Under the pieces are notes generated by a model. That model saw nothing but the letters and a program-made list of their open reading frames with translations, was not told where the DNA came from and did not search any database. DNA of 64,000 bases, taken from Populus alba (lineage: Eukaryota > Streptophyta > Magnoliopsida > Malpighiales > Salicaceae). The position numbers and the translations under genes were made by a program. Location of the stretch: assembly GCF_005239225.2 (NCBI RefSeq), contig NC_133295.1:2542001-2606000 (forward strand), in the 5' to 3' direction. How positions within the stretch are numbered: position 1 is the first letter of the stretch; every line of letters starts with the position of its first letter. Of this stretch, positions 13,601 to 26,778 are shown piece after piece.

Positions 13601-14967
13601 AAATGAATTCCTTTCGTTAACGATTAAGGTTCTTCTTCACTGCTACCTCAAAGAAAATTGCACTTCTCCTAATTATCTGGTATTCTGTCATATTTTCTCC
13701 ATTTCCCCCCTTCATTCCTTAGTTGTCATTGCATTCTTTTTTATCAAGTACAGAAGAATTTACACCATCTTGGCATTTTGATTCTGAGTTATGGATTCAA
13801 ATTTAAATAATTTAGACTTTAGGTTTAACTTTCTACCATTGTATCTATTTGCGTTGTTAATTGACCAGAAAGCTTTCTGCTTCACTGACAGACTAAATGA
13901 AGCTGAGGATTCCTTTTACCCGTGTCTGTGAAAAATTGAGATTCCTTGGAATTTTAACCAAGTGGTTAAACTTGAAACCAATTTCGACTCTGTTCATGCC
14001 TCCTGATGGGATTCCATTCCCTATGCTTTTATCCTTGTGCTGTCTCTCAGAAGAACTTCTCTCACTCTCTCACAAATTCACCAAAATTTCAGAAGAGGTC
14101 AAATCATGAAAAGCTTCTAGTTTGAACAGAGTGGTAGACTAAAATGGCCCTGCCATCGCACATCCTGGCCCTCGTGAACTTATAGGGCTAAAGCTTCCCC
14201 TCCTTTTATTAGAGAAAAAAAATGTTCAGGATCAATTTGGAGAACAAGACATCTCCAAATGGGAATAATTAACAAATTTTAAAATATTAGAGAACTGCAA
14301 TTGTGTTTGAATATCTGACAATAAAACACACCTAAGTCTCCTTTCTCATATATATATAGAATAAAATAAAATAAAAACTTTCAAATTGTTGCAGTTTTAA
14401 ATCATTTCTTGCTTATTTCATAATCTTACAAACAGGCATTTCTACACTTTCTTTTCATGTTGCAGATCCATAGCAAGATTTTAACAGTGTTTGCTATCAT
14501 ATTTGAGATTTGTGCCCTTATCTGGTAAGTTTGTCTTTCACTTTTGCCCATTTCACCAGTTTTATGGGAAGGCATAAGGACACAAGATTAGAATTGTACA
14601 GTGAAGTCTTGCAATATTGTATATATTACACAATAGTGCTCAGACTATTTGTGATAGAAATTATACAGCACACTCTGTTTTGTTTTTCAGAGACTACAAT
14701 ACATGGTTCCAGCCATGTACTGTTTCTTCTCTAATTTTCCAGACTACAAAATATGATTTTCAGCCTTTTTTCTTATGTATCAGGCAACATCTCTACAATA
14801 GCTTCTCTGAGTTTAACAATAGGAAGTTCTTTTGGCATTTTAAATGCTTTGTTCGCTATACTTATTTGCCCAGTTTGAGCTGTTTCAGGTACAGCCTGAG
14901 CTATATTCCTTTCGCTCGGAGAATGGTGTCTAATTTGATGATCCGATTATGCGACACTGAGTTATAG
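10696..14967 (+). CDS. SFT2-like vesicle transport membrane protein, 6 exons
   Basis: Six exons with GT-AG borders and continuous phase: 10696-10797, 10906-10959, 12621-12694, 13189-13306, 14466-14524, 14889-14967. They give 161 residues, the usual length of plant Got1/Sft2-like proteins. The N-terminus is hydrophilic and acidic (DDEEREESFLEEES, then SLSPTQRMY). Four hydrophobic segments follow near residues 36-57, 63-82, 97-118 and 121-144, and the C-terminus ends in CDTEL. Conserved family segments include KPIKFALLFTFGN, MMFDPAR, SKILTV and SYIPFARRMV. Yeast Sft2 is a Golgi membrane protein that helps endosome-derived vesicles fuse with the late Golgi; a similar trafficking role is inferred here. 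The gene looks intact; intron 2 is about 1.66 kb. Confidence 0.95.
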
Positions 14968-15149
14968 CTATTGCAAAGTCCAGGAGAGTGATAAACTGAG
15001 AGATTCTTGAAGCCTTGGCTGACGGCAGTTTTCTTGTTTTTTTATCGCATAACATCTTAGGTTTTTCGTATAAGCTTTTATCTTTTGTGTTTATAATCTT
15101 AAAAGATAGCAAGAGAACATACATCCTTTTTTGATAGCCAATATTTCTA
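14968..15149 (+). other. Probable 3' untranslated region of the SFT2-like gene
   Basis: Sequence immediately after the TAG stop has no coding potential on the plus strand and is T-rich. The downstream repeat begins near 15150, so the transcript probably ends before or close to that point. I do not see a decisive polyadenylation signal. Confidence 0.35.
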
Positions 15150-15720
15150 CCATGCATTGATTAGACGAGGACTATTCTAACTTCTAGTTTTTTTCCTCCA
15201 TGCAGTGATGCAGATAAGGGATTCAAGAGTTGAATTCACAGAAAATACGAGCTTTTTCCTAGTCAAAACAGGAAATGCTCTAACAACTGAAATGGGCCAA
15301 AATTATTCGATTTAGGCCTGGCAAACAACGTCCCAGTTGAACACTAAACCCTAACGTAAAGTATTAATACTTCCCTTCAAGAGGTGTAAATACGAAAATA
15401 TGGCCAGATAAGGAATCTTGCATGTCTCAAAGATGGGAAAGACAAAAGGTGTCTCTTATCAGTTTGCCAGCTCATTAGAGATTATAAAACCGATAGAGAC
15501 ATTTTTCCACATCCACGTTTTAGCCACATGTGTGATATTATTAATGGCAGATACCTAAAAACAGATTGACTAATGATAATACCGACCACATGATCTGCAT
15601 TGGAAAACCTTAATGATTGATACCAACAACTTGACAGACTGTCTTCAAATCTTATTGTACCAAAGACAAAACATCTGTCTTTGTCTGCATTTATATGGAC
15701 CACGACAATATTCCTAACAC
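15150..15720. repeat. Dispersed repeat, copy 1 (partner at 59205-59645)
   Basis: About 15150-15340 matches 59205-59400 at roughly 85-90% by eye, in the same orientation. Shared pieces include TAGACGAGGAC, ATGCAGTGATGCAGA and TTCAAGAGTTGAATTCACAG. The second half is more diverged, but both copies can encode a similar minus-strand peptide: AKTWMWKNVSIGF here, TKTWMWKAIFIGL in the partner. I do not recognise the family. It is either a transposon fragment or a duplicated gene remnant. Its right end runs into sequence resembling the ~1-kb repeat family. Confidence 0.6.
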
Positions 15721-16332
15721 AGCCTGCATGCAAATTAAAGCCACTGACATGTAAATGAAAGCCCTAGCAAATTACGATAATTTCTTCTTCTTTGTAACAT
15801 GTAAACAAAAGATTATAAAATGTAGGTGCACCAGCAACTAAAACTAATCATATATTTCATGTTCAATTCAATATAATTATAAAAGTTCACAACTTTAGGT
15901 GAGATTAAATGCAGTTTGATTCTAGAAAATATTGCTAAAAACATCAAAATCATATAACCGCTCATGTATCATGCCAAAAAAAAAAAAAAAACGTAAAAAA
16001 GCCTTCTTTCACAATATTTTTATTTCTAGTGAGAACAAAAAAACTATAATTAATTGTAAGGTTAGTTTCGATTATATGTAATTGTTAAAGCAAAGGATAA
16101 TAATACAAGCTATTTAAAGTGAATCCCATGTTCATAATCTATACAGACAAGAAGAAAAGTAATAGGAAATTAGGGGTGGTCAAAAATTTTAATTTAAAAA
16201 TCAACGTACCATCCATTCTATAAAATATTTAAAAGTATTGAATAAACTATATTTATGTTTCTTTATTTCTCCTTCAAACTCTGTATTGAAGCCGTTTAAT
16301 AATTTACACAAAAGATTCATTGTTGTTATTGG

Positions 16333-16373
<41 letters not shown>

Positions 16374-18720
16374 CTTTTTTATCAATTAGATGTGTATTGG
16401 GTTATAATAGTCATCTCAAATTCCCTAGTCACTCCTTTCATAATATGAACCGGAAAACTTAATATAATTAGAAAGCTTACATGTTTACTATGGAGGTATC
16501 TATATAAACATAATAAATTACTTTTCATAACTTTGATGTGTGGTGTAACACCTTCTCATCATATGAGTCAATTCAATTTTTGAATCATTTTCTTTTATAT
16601 GTATAGATCAAGAGAGATTAGTTTAGTAACTTTGTTGAATGGGTTTGTTTAGAATTAGTTTTTTTTTTTTTATCTTATTGTTTATTATGTTGTGTTTTCT
16701 AGGAATATAAAATGAAAGTAACATTTCCAAAAACATGTTTGCTAAATGAATACTACACTTCTAAAAAATTATGTTTTTACTTAAAAAAACTATACATTGA
16801 TCAACTACTTTGCTTTTAGTTCAAAGTATGAGGTAAGTATATTATACCAAAGGAAAATATTAATCGTTCTTTGCATTATATATGAACATGACCTGCACAA
16901 AAATAGAATTTATGGTGTTTAGAGAATAACTAAGTATGATCCTATTAGTTACTTCTTTGATTTTATGTTGAAAAAAGAAACAAATACAAGAGAGAGAGAA
17001 TAAAATTCATGACCCATTAAAAATGATAAATATATCTCCACATATAATCTCTCTCCTACTTGTACCTATTTATTTCTTTAATGAAAACTCCATAAAATAA
17101 TTAATAGGAAGATAGTAGTTATTCTATGAGTATCATAAAATTACTCTGACGTGCATGTAAATTAAAGTTAGTGACATGATTGCTTATAAATTCATGCACA
17201 TCATAATACTAAATTTGTTAATTAATTAAGATATATTTTAATTAAATATTATTAATAAAAGTTAATTTATTAAGGTATTATTTATTTATTTTTTTCCAAA
17301 CATTAAAGTTAATGCATATATCTTGTATTGTTATATATGAACATTATCTAATTTTCAAATTACGAGTTATTTATTGTACAAATGCAAATAAATTAGTCCT
17401 TGTATGTATTAATATTGTGTCATATCAATACACCTAGCATGGCCAACATGCAAATTAAATGTGAGTGATTTGATCGCTTATATAGTCTTGTATATCATAA
17501 TTTCTTATAACATGTGGTGCAAAGAACATGATCGTTACTTGCCATATAAAAATTAGTACCATACAACAAGGCTTGAAAGCTACTTCAAGAATTTCAGCTT
17601 AAAATTTTAAAAAATAATCTTATCTTAAAATGGACAGACATTTATTAATGATCAATTGTCCCATCATGTGGTTCATTAGACTTTAAAAGATAAAATTCTG
17701 TAATACTTAAAAACAAGTTGACCCAGACTATGTGAAATATTAACACCATTCATTTTCATATGTAGTTTTTTTTTTGCAATAATTTGTTTATAAAAATACA
17801 TAAAATTCTCCTTTTAGATTCTTCTTCATCTTTCTAGAATTGATTTAAATTAACTAATTACCATCAATCTCAAACTAATTGATGCAAATTTCATATAACT
17901 CAAGAAGGAAGAAAACGAAAAAAAAAAAAGTATAAATAAAACTACAAACTAACACTATACAAGGCAAAGAAAACATGCACATGGAAATGTTTCCATTCCT
18001 TCGCATCTATAAATAATACATTCCGGTTGCTCTATTTCCATTTATGGAAGTTAATTCCGGCAAAAAGTGGAAATTTAGAGTAAAACTTTCCATGACTTTT
18101 CTGCTGCTCGCATGTGATTTAATTATGTTCCCGAGGCGAGTGAATGAAGGAAGAGGAAACAACTTGGCTGCTTGCTTGCTGGGGAGTCCTGGAGTGTAAT
18201 TTGCAAATGGAAATCATTAATCCTGGCATTTATAGATAATTCCGAAATTGAATAACAATTTGTATTTCTAACATGATTTGAAAACAGTCATTCTTAATCT
18301 GTAATTTCCTAGCCACTCCTTTCATGATTTGAATTTGAGAACTTCTTATAAAAAGCCCACATTTTTACTATGGACATATCCATTTGAGCACTATAATTTT
18401 GATAAATTTGATTTGTGGTGTAACACCTTCTCATTAAGTTCATATACTTTTTAATCCAGTTTTTTTTTCTAGCTATATTTTGATAAAGAGGGAGTAGTTT
18501 CTAGTGCCAATCAGTTAATTTGAATAGGCTTGTTTTAAATCTTTTTTTTTCTTACTATTTGATATGTTGTGTTTCGTTAGTTATGTTGTCTAGGAATATG
18601 ACATAAATTAGGCATTACAGAAAATATGTTTGATAAATAAATATTGTGCTTTTAAAATTTTTTAATTTGGCTTTAAAAAATACCACATCTCGCAATCATT
18701 TACTTTACTTTTTTAGTTAA
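15720..18720. repeat. Diverged part of the ~1-kb repeat family (array A, left)
   Basis: A leader sequence starting near 16400 (TTCCCTAGTCACTCCTTTCA, then GGTGTAACACCTTCTCA) recurs near 18300, 27560 and 42310. A ~1-kb unit marker, AATGCATATA followed by TTGTTATATATGAACA, is seen at 17311. Further unit pieces are at 15700-15800 and 17430-17900. A (TA)n run of about 28 bases lies at 16340-16367. No ORF or RNA gene is apparent. Confidence 0.6.
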
Positions 18721-19219
18721 AAACATAGTTATCAAACCCGGTTTAAGTGTTGACCAAGTTGAGAGGCAAGGTCTCGGGTTAAACGAGTCAACCTAAAAAT
18801 ATTTAAAAAAAAATATTTGAGATTTTAATATTTCATAAAAAAAAAATTACAAAACAATTCATGTGGATATAGATTAAACATGTTATAAATAATGAAGTTT
18901 AAAAGATTATTTCAAAAGGTTTTTTAATGTTACATTGAAAAGATATTGTCTTATTCTTTTAAGTTAAAGTATTTAAACTAAAAAGGGTTTTTATCCCACA
19001 TTGAAAAAACATAACTTTTTTCTTGTGAATATAAAGTATTATTATTATTATTATTAACTACAACTAAAATTGATCAGTGTTTCACTGTAATGGAGGCTAC
19101 TATTCATTGTGAGTTAATTCATTGTGGATTACATTATAGCACGGATATTGTAGATTATGAGTGATTTCACTATGGACTGCACTGTTTGGTGGGGGCATGA
19201 AGTGAGGCTGCAACATACA

Positions 19220-19450
19220 GGATCCAAGTGTCGGCGCGCCCACTAGGGCTGCGAACACCTAGTGATTGGCTGCCAACACAGGACCTAATGACAATGGGTC
19301 TTGCGCAGGACCCGAGCGCAACCAAGTCCTACGCTGGATCTAATGCAATTAGTCCAACACGAGACCTGATGACAACAGGTCTTGCGCAGGACCCGAGTCT
19401 AATGGGTCTTACCTCGGGACCCAATTCACATAGGTCCTCACTAGGACCCA
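19220..19450. repeat. GC-rich ~81-bp minisatellite
   Basis: The segment GTCTTGCGCAGGACCCGAG occurs twice, in repeats starting near 19282 and 19363, followed by degenerate third and fourth partial copies rich in GGACCC and GGTCC. The base composition contrasts sharply with the AT-rich surroundings. A 75-codon open frame runs through it, but the repetition makes a real protein unlikely. Confidence 0.65.
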
Positions 19451-19905
19451 AATAATTTGTGTTGTAAATATTCTTCAGTTTTTTTAATATAATAATGCGT
19501 GTTATAAATATTATTATTTCTTTTATAACTCAAAGTGTTCAAATAAAAGATATTATTATTTGTGTTTATAAATATTATTATTTTTTATTATAACTTAAAG
19601 TATTGATATAAAAAATAGTATTTTTTGTGTTATAATCATCTTTGGAATTCATAATATAATTATTTATGAGATAAATATTATTATTTTTATTATAATTCTA
19701 AATATTCATGTAAAAAAATAGTATTATTTGTGTTATTAATATTAATATTATTATTTTTATTATAATTAATAGTATGAATATTAAAAGTACTATCATTTGT
19801 GGTATAAATATTATTATTTTTAATACAATTCATAAAATAATTAATAAATTTGAATAAAAAAAATATTATTAATATTAAAAAATATTATTTTTTGTAATAT
19901 AAATT
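19450..19905. repeat. AT-rich degenerate minisatellite of ~80-90 bp
   Basis: Repeated blocks of the type TTGTGTTATAAATATTATTA, then a T-rich stretch, then ATAATTCAAAGTATTCATATA recur about five times with considerable drift. No gene is present. Confidence 0.6.
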
Positions 19906-20244
19906 TTTACAGTATTTTTTATGAAAATAAAAAGTAAGCCCACCAAGGGCTTCCAGCCAATATATACTAAAGAGTTTCAAATCCCACATTGAAAAAATAC
20001 AACATTCTTTTAATATTTATATAGCAAACTTTGAAATATGTTGGCAACAAAACTAAAAAATATGAAAAAATAGGGGTCTAGAAAAAAACATATTTGAAAA
20101 AAACGGGTCTCTGCTAGGTTTTGCTGAGTTACCCAAGTTTCGGGTCGACTTAACAAGATCGTTTTTTTAGACCAATTATAAGTTTGGGTTTTTAATAAAA
20201 ACTGATGAGTTAACTTAATAAGGTAGTTTCTATTTTTGTTTTCC

Positions 20245-23200
20245 ATAACATCAAAATTAATGCATATATCATGTATTGTTATATGTGAACACAATCTAAT
20301 TTTCAAAATACAAACCAAAGGCAAATGACTAGTCCTTGTCTGTATTAATATTGTGTCATATCAATACTACTAGCATGGCCAGCATTTCCAAAACGTTGAA
20401 ATTAATGCATATATTATGTATTGTTATATGTGAACACTATCTAATTTTCAAACTACGAGCCAAAGGCAAATGACTAGTCCTTGTCTGTAATAATATTGTG
20501 TCATATCAAATACACCTAGCATGGCCAGCTTGCAAATTAAAGTGAGTGACTTGTTTGCTTATATAGTCTTGCATATCTCAATTTCTTATAACATGTGATC
20601 CGTTACTTGCCATGTAAATGCTAGTACTACGCAACAAGTCTTGAAAGCTACTTCAAAAATTCCAGGTTAAAATTTAATTAAATAATTTTATCTCAAAATA
20701 GACAGATTCTTATTGATGATATTCAAGAGTCCCATCATATGGTCCATTATACTTTAAAAGATAAAATTACGTATAATGCTCACCTACATGATGTGATATC
20801 ATCATTTATTCTTATACATAATGTTTTTGTTGTAATATTTTCATAAAAATACATAAAATCTCTATTTAGATCCTTTACAATCTTTCAAGAATTGATTTGA
20901 ATCAACTAATTACCATCAGTCTCAAACTAATTAGAGCGGATTTCTTAGATTTTATTTTCATTCTTCTTTAGTGGACTTTGTATCATATTTTACAATAGCC
21001 TCTCCAAAATCAAAAAATAAAACTATGTTGCTTCACAAGCAACAAAAACTAATCAAATCTTTTATTCTTTAATCAATTTTTTCTTACAATTTATACACAA
21101 GAAGAGGGTAGTTTATAAGAACTACCGATTGATTTGAACATGCTTATTTGAAATAGTTTGTTCCTGATTATATCTCAATGTTATGTTTGTAATGATATGC
21201 TATATTATGTTGACTACGAATATAAATGAAAGCACATCTAAACTTCTATAAATTAATACTTTTAATACCATGAAAATTTGTTAGTTAATTGGGATATTAT
21301 TTAATCGATAAATGAATAATTTATTAAGTTATACATTAATTAATAAAATTTGATTTATTAAGGTATTTTAATTTTATGTTTATTTTTCTCCAAAACATTG
21401 AAGTTAATGCATATACCATGTATTGTTATGTATGAACACTATCTAATTTTCAAATTATGAATTATTTGTTGTACCAAACACAAATGACTAGTCCTTGTTA
21501 GAATTAATATTGTGTCATATCAATACTCCTAGCATGGCAAGCATGTAAATTAAAGTGAATGACTTAATTGTTTATATAGTCTTGCATATCATTAATTCTT
21601 ATAACATGTGGAGCAAATAACATATTCGTTACTTGCCATGTAAATGCTAGTACTATGCAACAAGTCTTGAAAGCTACTTCAAGAATTCCAAGTTAAAATT
21701 TAATTAAATTATATTATCTCAAAATAGACAGATTCTTATTAATGATGTTCAAAAGTCCCATCATATGGCCCATTATACTTTAAAAGATAAAATTACGTAT
21801 AATGCTCACCTACACGATGTGAAATATCATCATTTATTCTTATACACAATGTTTTTGTTGTAATGTTTTCATAAAAATACATAAAATCTCCATTTAGGTC
21901 ATTTACAATCTTTCAAGAATTGGTTTGAATCAACTAATTACCATCAGTCTCAAACTAATTAGAGCGGATTTCTTATATTTTATTCTCATTCTTCTTCAAT
22001 GGACTTTGTATCATATTTTACAATAGCCTCTTCAAAACCAAAAAATAAAATTATGTTGCTTCACAAACAGCAAAAACTAATCAAATCTTTTATTTTTTAA
22101 TCAATTTTTTCTTACAATTTATACACGAGAAGAGGGTAGTTTATAATAACAACCGGTTGATTTGAACATGCTTATTTGAAATAGTTTGTTCTTGATTATA
22201 TCTTAATGTTATGTTTGTAATGATATGCTATATTATGTTGACTAGGAATATAAAATGAAAGCACTTCTAAACCTCTATAAATTAATACTTTTAAGACCAT
22301 GAAAATTTGTTAGTTAATTGGGATATTATTTAATCAATAAATGAATAACTTATTAAGTTATACATCAATTAATAAAAGTTGATTTATTAAGGTATATATA
22401 CTAAAGAGCTTCAAATCCCACATTGAAAAAATAAAAAAATTCTTCTAGTATTTATATAGTAAACTTTGAAATGTGTTAATAACCAACTGAAAAATATAAA
22501 AAAGAGGAGTCTCTGGCAAAAAAAAAATAAACATATTTTAGAGAGAGAAAAAAAAACAAGCATCTACTAGGTTTGCCGGGTTACTCGTGTTTCGGGTTGA
22601 ACTGGTGGGTTAATCGGTTTTCTCCGTACCAATTATAGGTCCGGGTTTTTAATAAAATAGACGGGTTAATTTACTAAGGTAGTTTCTATTTTTGTTTTCC
22701 AAAACTTCAAAATTAATGCATATATATGTGAACACTATCTAAATTTCAAATTACAAACCAAAAGCAAATGACTAGTCCTTGTTTGTATTAATATTATGTC
22801 ATATCAATACTCGTAGCATGGCCAGCTTGCAAATTAAATTCGTGACATGTTTACTTATATAGTCTTACATATCTCGATTTCTTATAACATGTGGAGCAAA
22901 GAAGATATTCATTACTTATCATATAAATGTTAGTACTATTCAACTAGTCTTGAAAGTTACATCAACAATTCTAGCTTAAAAATTAATTAAATTATCTTAC
23001 CTCAAAATGGATAGATTCTTATGGATGATGTTCAAGTGTCCCATCATATGATCCATTATACTTTAAAAGATAAGATTAGGTATAACACTCACCTAAATGA
23101 TGTGAAATATCAACATTATTTATTCTTATATGCAATGTTTTTGTTGTAATGTTTTCATAAAAATACATAAAATCTCCAATTTAGAGCATTTACAATCTTT

Positions 23201-23600
23201 CAAGAATTTATTTGAATAATCTAATTACCATCAATCACAAACTAATTGAAGCGAATTTCTTAGATTTTATTCTCTTTCTTCTTAAGTAGACTTTGTATCA
23301 ATTTTACAATAGTCTTTCCAAAACCAAAAAAAAAAAAAAAAACTTTGTTGCTTCCCAAGCAACTAAAACTAATCAAATCTTTTATTTTAAATCAATTTTT
23401 CTTACAATTTATGCAAAAGAAGATGATAGTTTATAATAACAACTGATTGATTTGAACATCCTTCTTTGAAATACTTTTTTTATATAATTATTTGTTATGT
23501 TTTATTTTGACTGAAATGTTATATTGTGTTATTATGGAATATCAAATGAAACTATAGGTAAAAATCTCTAAATTAACATGTTTTAAAGATATTATTTAAT
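20245..23600. repeat. ~1-kb repeat family, array A (right part)
   Basis: Unit marker AATGCATATA occurs near 20259, 20404, 21406 and 22714. The 20404 to 21406 spacing is 1002 bases; the next gap is widened by the ~300-bp insertion at 22395-22690. Internal landmarks recur in fixed order: CTAGCATGGCCAGC, TTATAACATGTGG, TTGAAAGCTACTTCAAGAAT, CCCATCATATGG, CTTTGTATCATATTTTACAA and GTTGCTTCACAAGCAAC. Neighbouring copies at 20700-21250 and 21720-22270 are about 95% identical, the closest pair in the window. Confidence 0.85.
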
Positions 23601-24840
23601 TGATAAATTCCTAGCACAATAAAAAGGGAAAAAAGAAAGAAGAACAAAATATTTGTTATCTGACAAAAAAAAGAAAAGTTCTAACTAATATTTATATAAA
23701 AAAGTAATAATACTTGAACATCAATTTTTAGTTCAACCAAATTGTTCTACACTATCCCATCTCAAATACTTAAAAGTAGAGGAAGAGTTTATCTATACTT
23801 CAATATATTTTTATCATGTGGATATGTTTATTTTAGCTATATCTATGAAGCTAATATAATCATTCATGTTAATGTAAATGGTCGGTGAAAAAGATGAGTT
23901 AGTAAAATATTATTGAAGAGTTCAAGTTATACATGAAAGTTAGAACTAAATATATTTATATAATTGCCCCAAACTTATTTATATAATTGTAAAATAAATT
24001 TAATCAGAATATTTCTAGAAATGTTTTTAAAATAAATATAAGGATGCTTATGACAAAAATAAATGATTTTTGTAAAAATATAATTTTTAAATTAAAGGAA
24101 AAATAACCAAGCTTGTTAATTTAATTCATTTCCACATGTATTCTAAGCAATATAATTAAATTTAATTTTGTAATTTAATATTTTATCTCAAATATAAAAA
24201 CTATAATAGGTTATTAATTAAATTTAAATTTATTTAAAAAATAAATTTAATTCCGTATATAATTTGATTTCAAACATGATGGTTTTATTAAAATGACAAT
24301 TAAAATGTGATGTGTGTGTGTGTGTAAAAGACACACACGCTCTCACAAACGGAATTACATTGCATAAATGTCAGTTAAAATGATAGGATATTATATTTTT
24401 GCTCAAGTGAGCATATATGAGATTTCTCTTGAAAATGTGACATTATAATGTATTATTGACCTTTTAGATGCATGTAGGGATACAAAGGGTTTATTTCACA
24501 TCCCTAGACATATCCGTTTATTCTCTGTTTGATAATTAACTTTATGGACTTAATTTAATTTGAAGTATATTGAGATTGAAGAAAACAACAAATTTATATT
24601 TTTCTTAAATATCAAATTATTATTACTTAGTTCAAACGTGTTCTTACAGAAGCATAATAATTATACATTATTCAATACGTACACACTTAATTAATTATTA
24701 ATGAGACGACTCTTACTAAAACCACGGGTGAACTAAAAATTAAAGTCCTTCATCCTTCATCACATCTAGTAGCTGAAGAACCTCTTACACCTAAGAATAC
24801 AAGCCACGCGACACCCCTTATTTGGTCTCCAGATCAAGTT
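23600..24840. other. AT-rich gene-free DNA
   Basis: I see no exon, repeat unit or element end. A short GT-rich run followed by ACACACACGC near 24310-24345 could form a small hairpin. The right part (24780-24842) is the 3' flank of the FKBP-like gene. Confidence 0.4.
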
Positions 24841-24842
24841 GG

Positions 24843-26718
24843 TCATCCGATGATTTCGACCAACTTCACATAATAAATTCCATGTTCTTCGAAGTGCTTC
24901 TTCTTCATCATCATCTTATCGTGTTCTCCAGTAATATCCTTGAGAAAATGGTAAAGAAGGAAATGAGTTTTGCAAAAAGAAATCAATATCACTTATTAAA
25001 GGATGATATTTAGCCATACAAAGATCGATGAGATTTCCCAAAAAAATTAAAATAAAAAAGGGTGTACATTTGCATGGTTGTCGCTTTGAAATTATAATAG
25101 TGGTGGTAGTATAAAATGTTATTTTTACTTAAAATTATATTAAAAAAATATTTTTAATTTTAATATATTTCAACTATCTGAAAATATAAAAAATAATTTT
25201 ATTTAAAAAAGCATTCAAAATTTTTAAACTTCTCATAAAAAAACAGTAAGAACAGTACTAGCTGTCAATCAAACATACAAATAATAGCAAGAAGAAATAG
25301 CAGATATAAAAGTACTGACCGAAGACAGCGGAAGGACGATTCTTCTTATTTGCCCAACTCGCATGCCCACAATCCCTTCATACAAGCCTGCATAAGTTCC
25401 ATATTCTAGCAACTTTATCTCCAAATAGTATGTAGACAAACATATTGCATCATTCCTAAAGAGCAAAAAAATAAGTTTTCACCTTCACATATATCGTTCT
25501 CGCGTGGACCTATTATTTCAGGATCATTAGTTTCGCAACGCAATTCATGAGTGTGAATATCATAGAGCTTGAGGTGAATTTTTACCTGCAAGTTATCGCA
25601 AAAGATTAAGAGGCGAATTCAGGTAAAATATAAGGCAATTAGCCGAAATCTCGAGCCAGGTTAAGTAGAAAGGAAAACTAAAACATAACATGATATAAGG
25701 AAAATGGGCTCCATGCTCCTCAGATATGGATGATGATCAATAATTTCCCATGCAAAACCTTACTTATGGGATATATGATAAGTAGAAGGATGGAATTTGT
25801 AATAATTTCCAAGAATCAAAGGAAACATTAAAAACCTTTTGACCGTCCTTTACGCAACAGTCACTACTGCCGGCTTCCGTCTGCCTGGACTTTTTGGTCT
25901 TGAAAAATTTGGACGGTGACGGTACTGCAGGCCGTTTGGTTTGTTTTCTCTTCCAATTAGGGTCTGCAATGTATTTGAAAATTCTAAGTTAAATAATTGA
26001 TACATTTTGCATTCAGATTTTAAATAGCATCTGTGGATATGTAATCTAACACATGATCAAAAGTCCAAGTAGAAAATTTTCTTCAAAGAAATTATAGAGA
26101 ACTATGTAAGTACTTCAACCAGATATTGAATATTAAAGGCATAACATCATCAAGAAACTTAGAGAATAATCAAGGCAAGGTTACCCTGATAAGCATCGTC
26201 ATCACTGTCTGATGTAAGTGAAATTGTATATGAGATGAAAAACGAGAGGCGATGACCGCCGTTCGGAATCTCCATGCTTTGTAGCATATAATTGCTGCGC
26301 CATGGCCTATAATGGAAAACCGTAGGTCCGGTCATAAATTAAAGGCTAATATTAGTAAAATTTATAATTAAATATTAACGACAACCAATTAAGAGAATAC
26401 AAAGGCTGAAAGTATTTCACCAACTCTTACTTGGCAACCGTGAAGCTGCGAATAATGTTACGGTTTTCATGACCATAGAAAGTCCCGAACGAGCGACATG
26501 TGGCTGCAGGGAGGAAACCACAGAACCATATTCGTGAAACAGATAAAAACAAACTATACATATTTCACTAATTAATCACACTTGGGCAAGAGGAAGGAAT
26601 TAAGATGATAATTAAGTAGTTGATTGAAAAACGATTAAGAGAAATCAAGATCAGAGTGGCAGTGAGTACTGGGAAAGAATGGCTTGCGCATGAGAGAGAA
26701 AGCCCGAGAGGAAATCAT
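24843..26718 (-). CDS. Protein with degenerate FKBP-like C-terminal domain, 7 exons
   Basis: Seven exons with GT-AG borders and continuous phase: 26670-26718, 26431-26503, 26185-26306, 25836-25963, 25483-25585, 25320-25405, 24843-24938. They total 657 bases, 218 residues, from the ATG at 26716-26718. Residues 125-218 resemble an FKBP (peptidyl-prolyl isomerase) domain: VKIHLKLYDIHT like the first strands, YAGLYEGIVGMRVGQIRR (163-180) like the conserved GxExGxxGMxVGxxR block, and YYVKLVEI like the last strand. Residues of the FKBP active site look lost: the Trp of the IPGWE motif is Leu166, and the YAYG/His loop is replaced by a short Lys-rich loop. The N-terminal half is unrecognised and has basic clusters (WKRKQTKRP, KTKKSR) that could be nuclear signals. 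I infer a catalytically dead FKBP-like protein or a decaying gene. The model is by eye; exon 6 depends on the acceptor at 25406. Confidence 0.6.
25080..25250. repeat. AT-rich MITE-like repeat in the last intron of the FKBP-like gene
   Basis: A run of A/T-rich sequence with the pattern TTTTTACTTAAAATTATATT, AATATTTTTAATTTTAATAT and AAAAAAGCATTCAAAATTTTT. It matches in style the copies at 33930, 39800, 46980, 52970 and 57860. It lies wholly in the intron between exons 6 and 7. Confidence 0.45.
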
Positions 26719-26765
26719 TGGAGTTAATTACAATTGCCAGAGATATCGAAAGAGAGGTGAGTGTT

Positions 26766-26778
26766 GCTTTTATATTTG
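26766..26778 (-). promoter_or_regulatory. Candidate TATA box of the FKBP-like gene
   Basis: On the minus strand this reads AAATATAAAAGC about 50-60 bases upstream of the proposed ATG. Its position suits a short-leader transcript. No other TATA-like sequence is closer. Confidence 0.4.

Larger units (their letters stand above)
18722..20240. mobile_element. Unclassified repeat insertion with internal satellites
   Basis: This segment interrupts the ~1-kb repeat array. It opens with CATAGTTATCAAACCCGG and ends with a CGGGT-rich part (20100-20240). A shorter second copy of the right part lies at 22395-22690 (shared CAAATCCCACATTGAAAAAA, GTTTCGGGT, CCAATTATA, GGGTTTTTAATAAAA). Inside are a GC-rich minisatellite (19220-19450) and an AT-rich one (19450-19900). 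No protein domain is visible, so it is non-autonomous or decayed. Confidence 0.5.

Noticed and set aside
15482..15733. A minus-strand 83-codon ORF as a gene
   Set aside because: The part shared with the copy near 59.5 kb (KTWMWK) falls in a different frame from this ORF, so the ORF itself is incidental.
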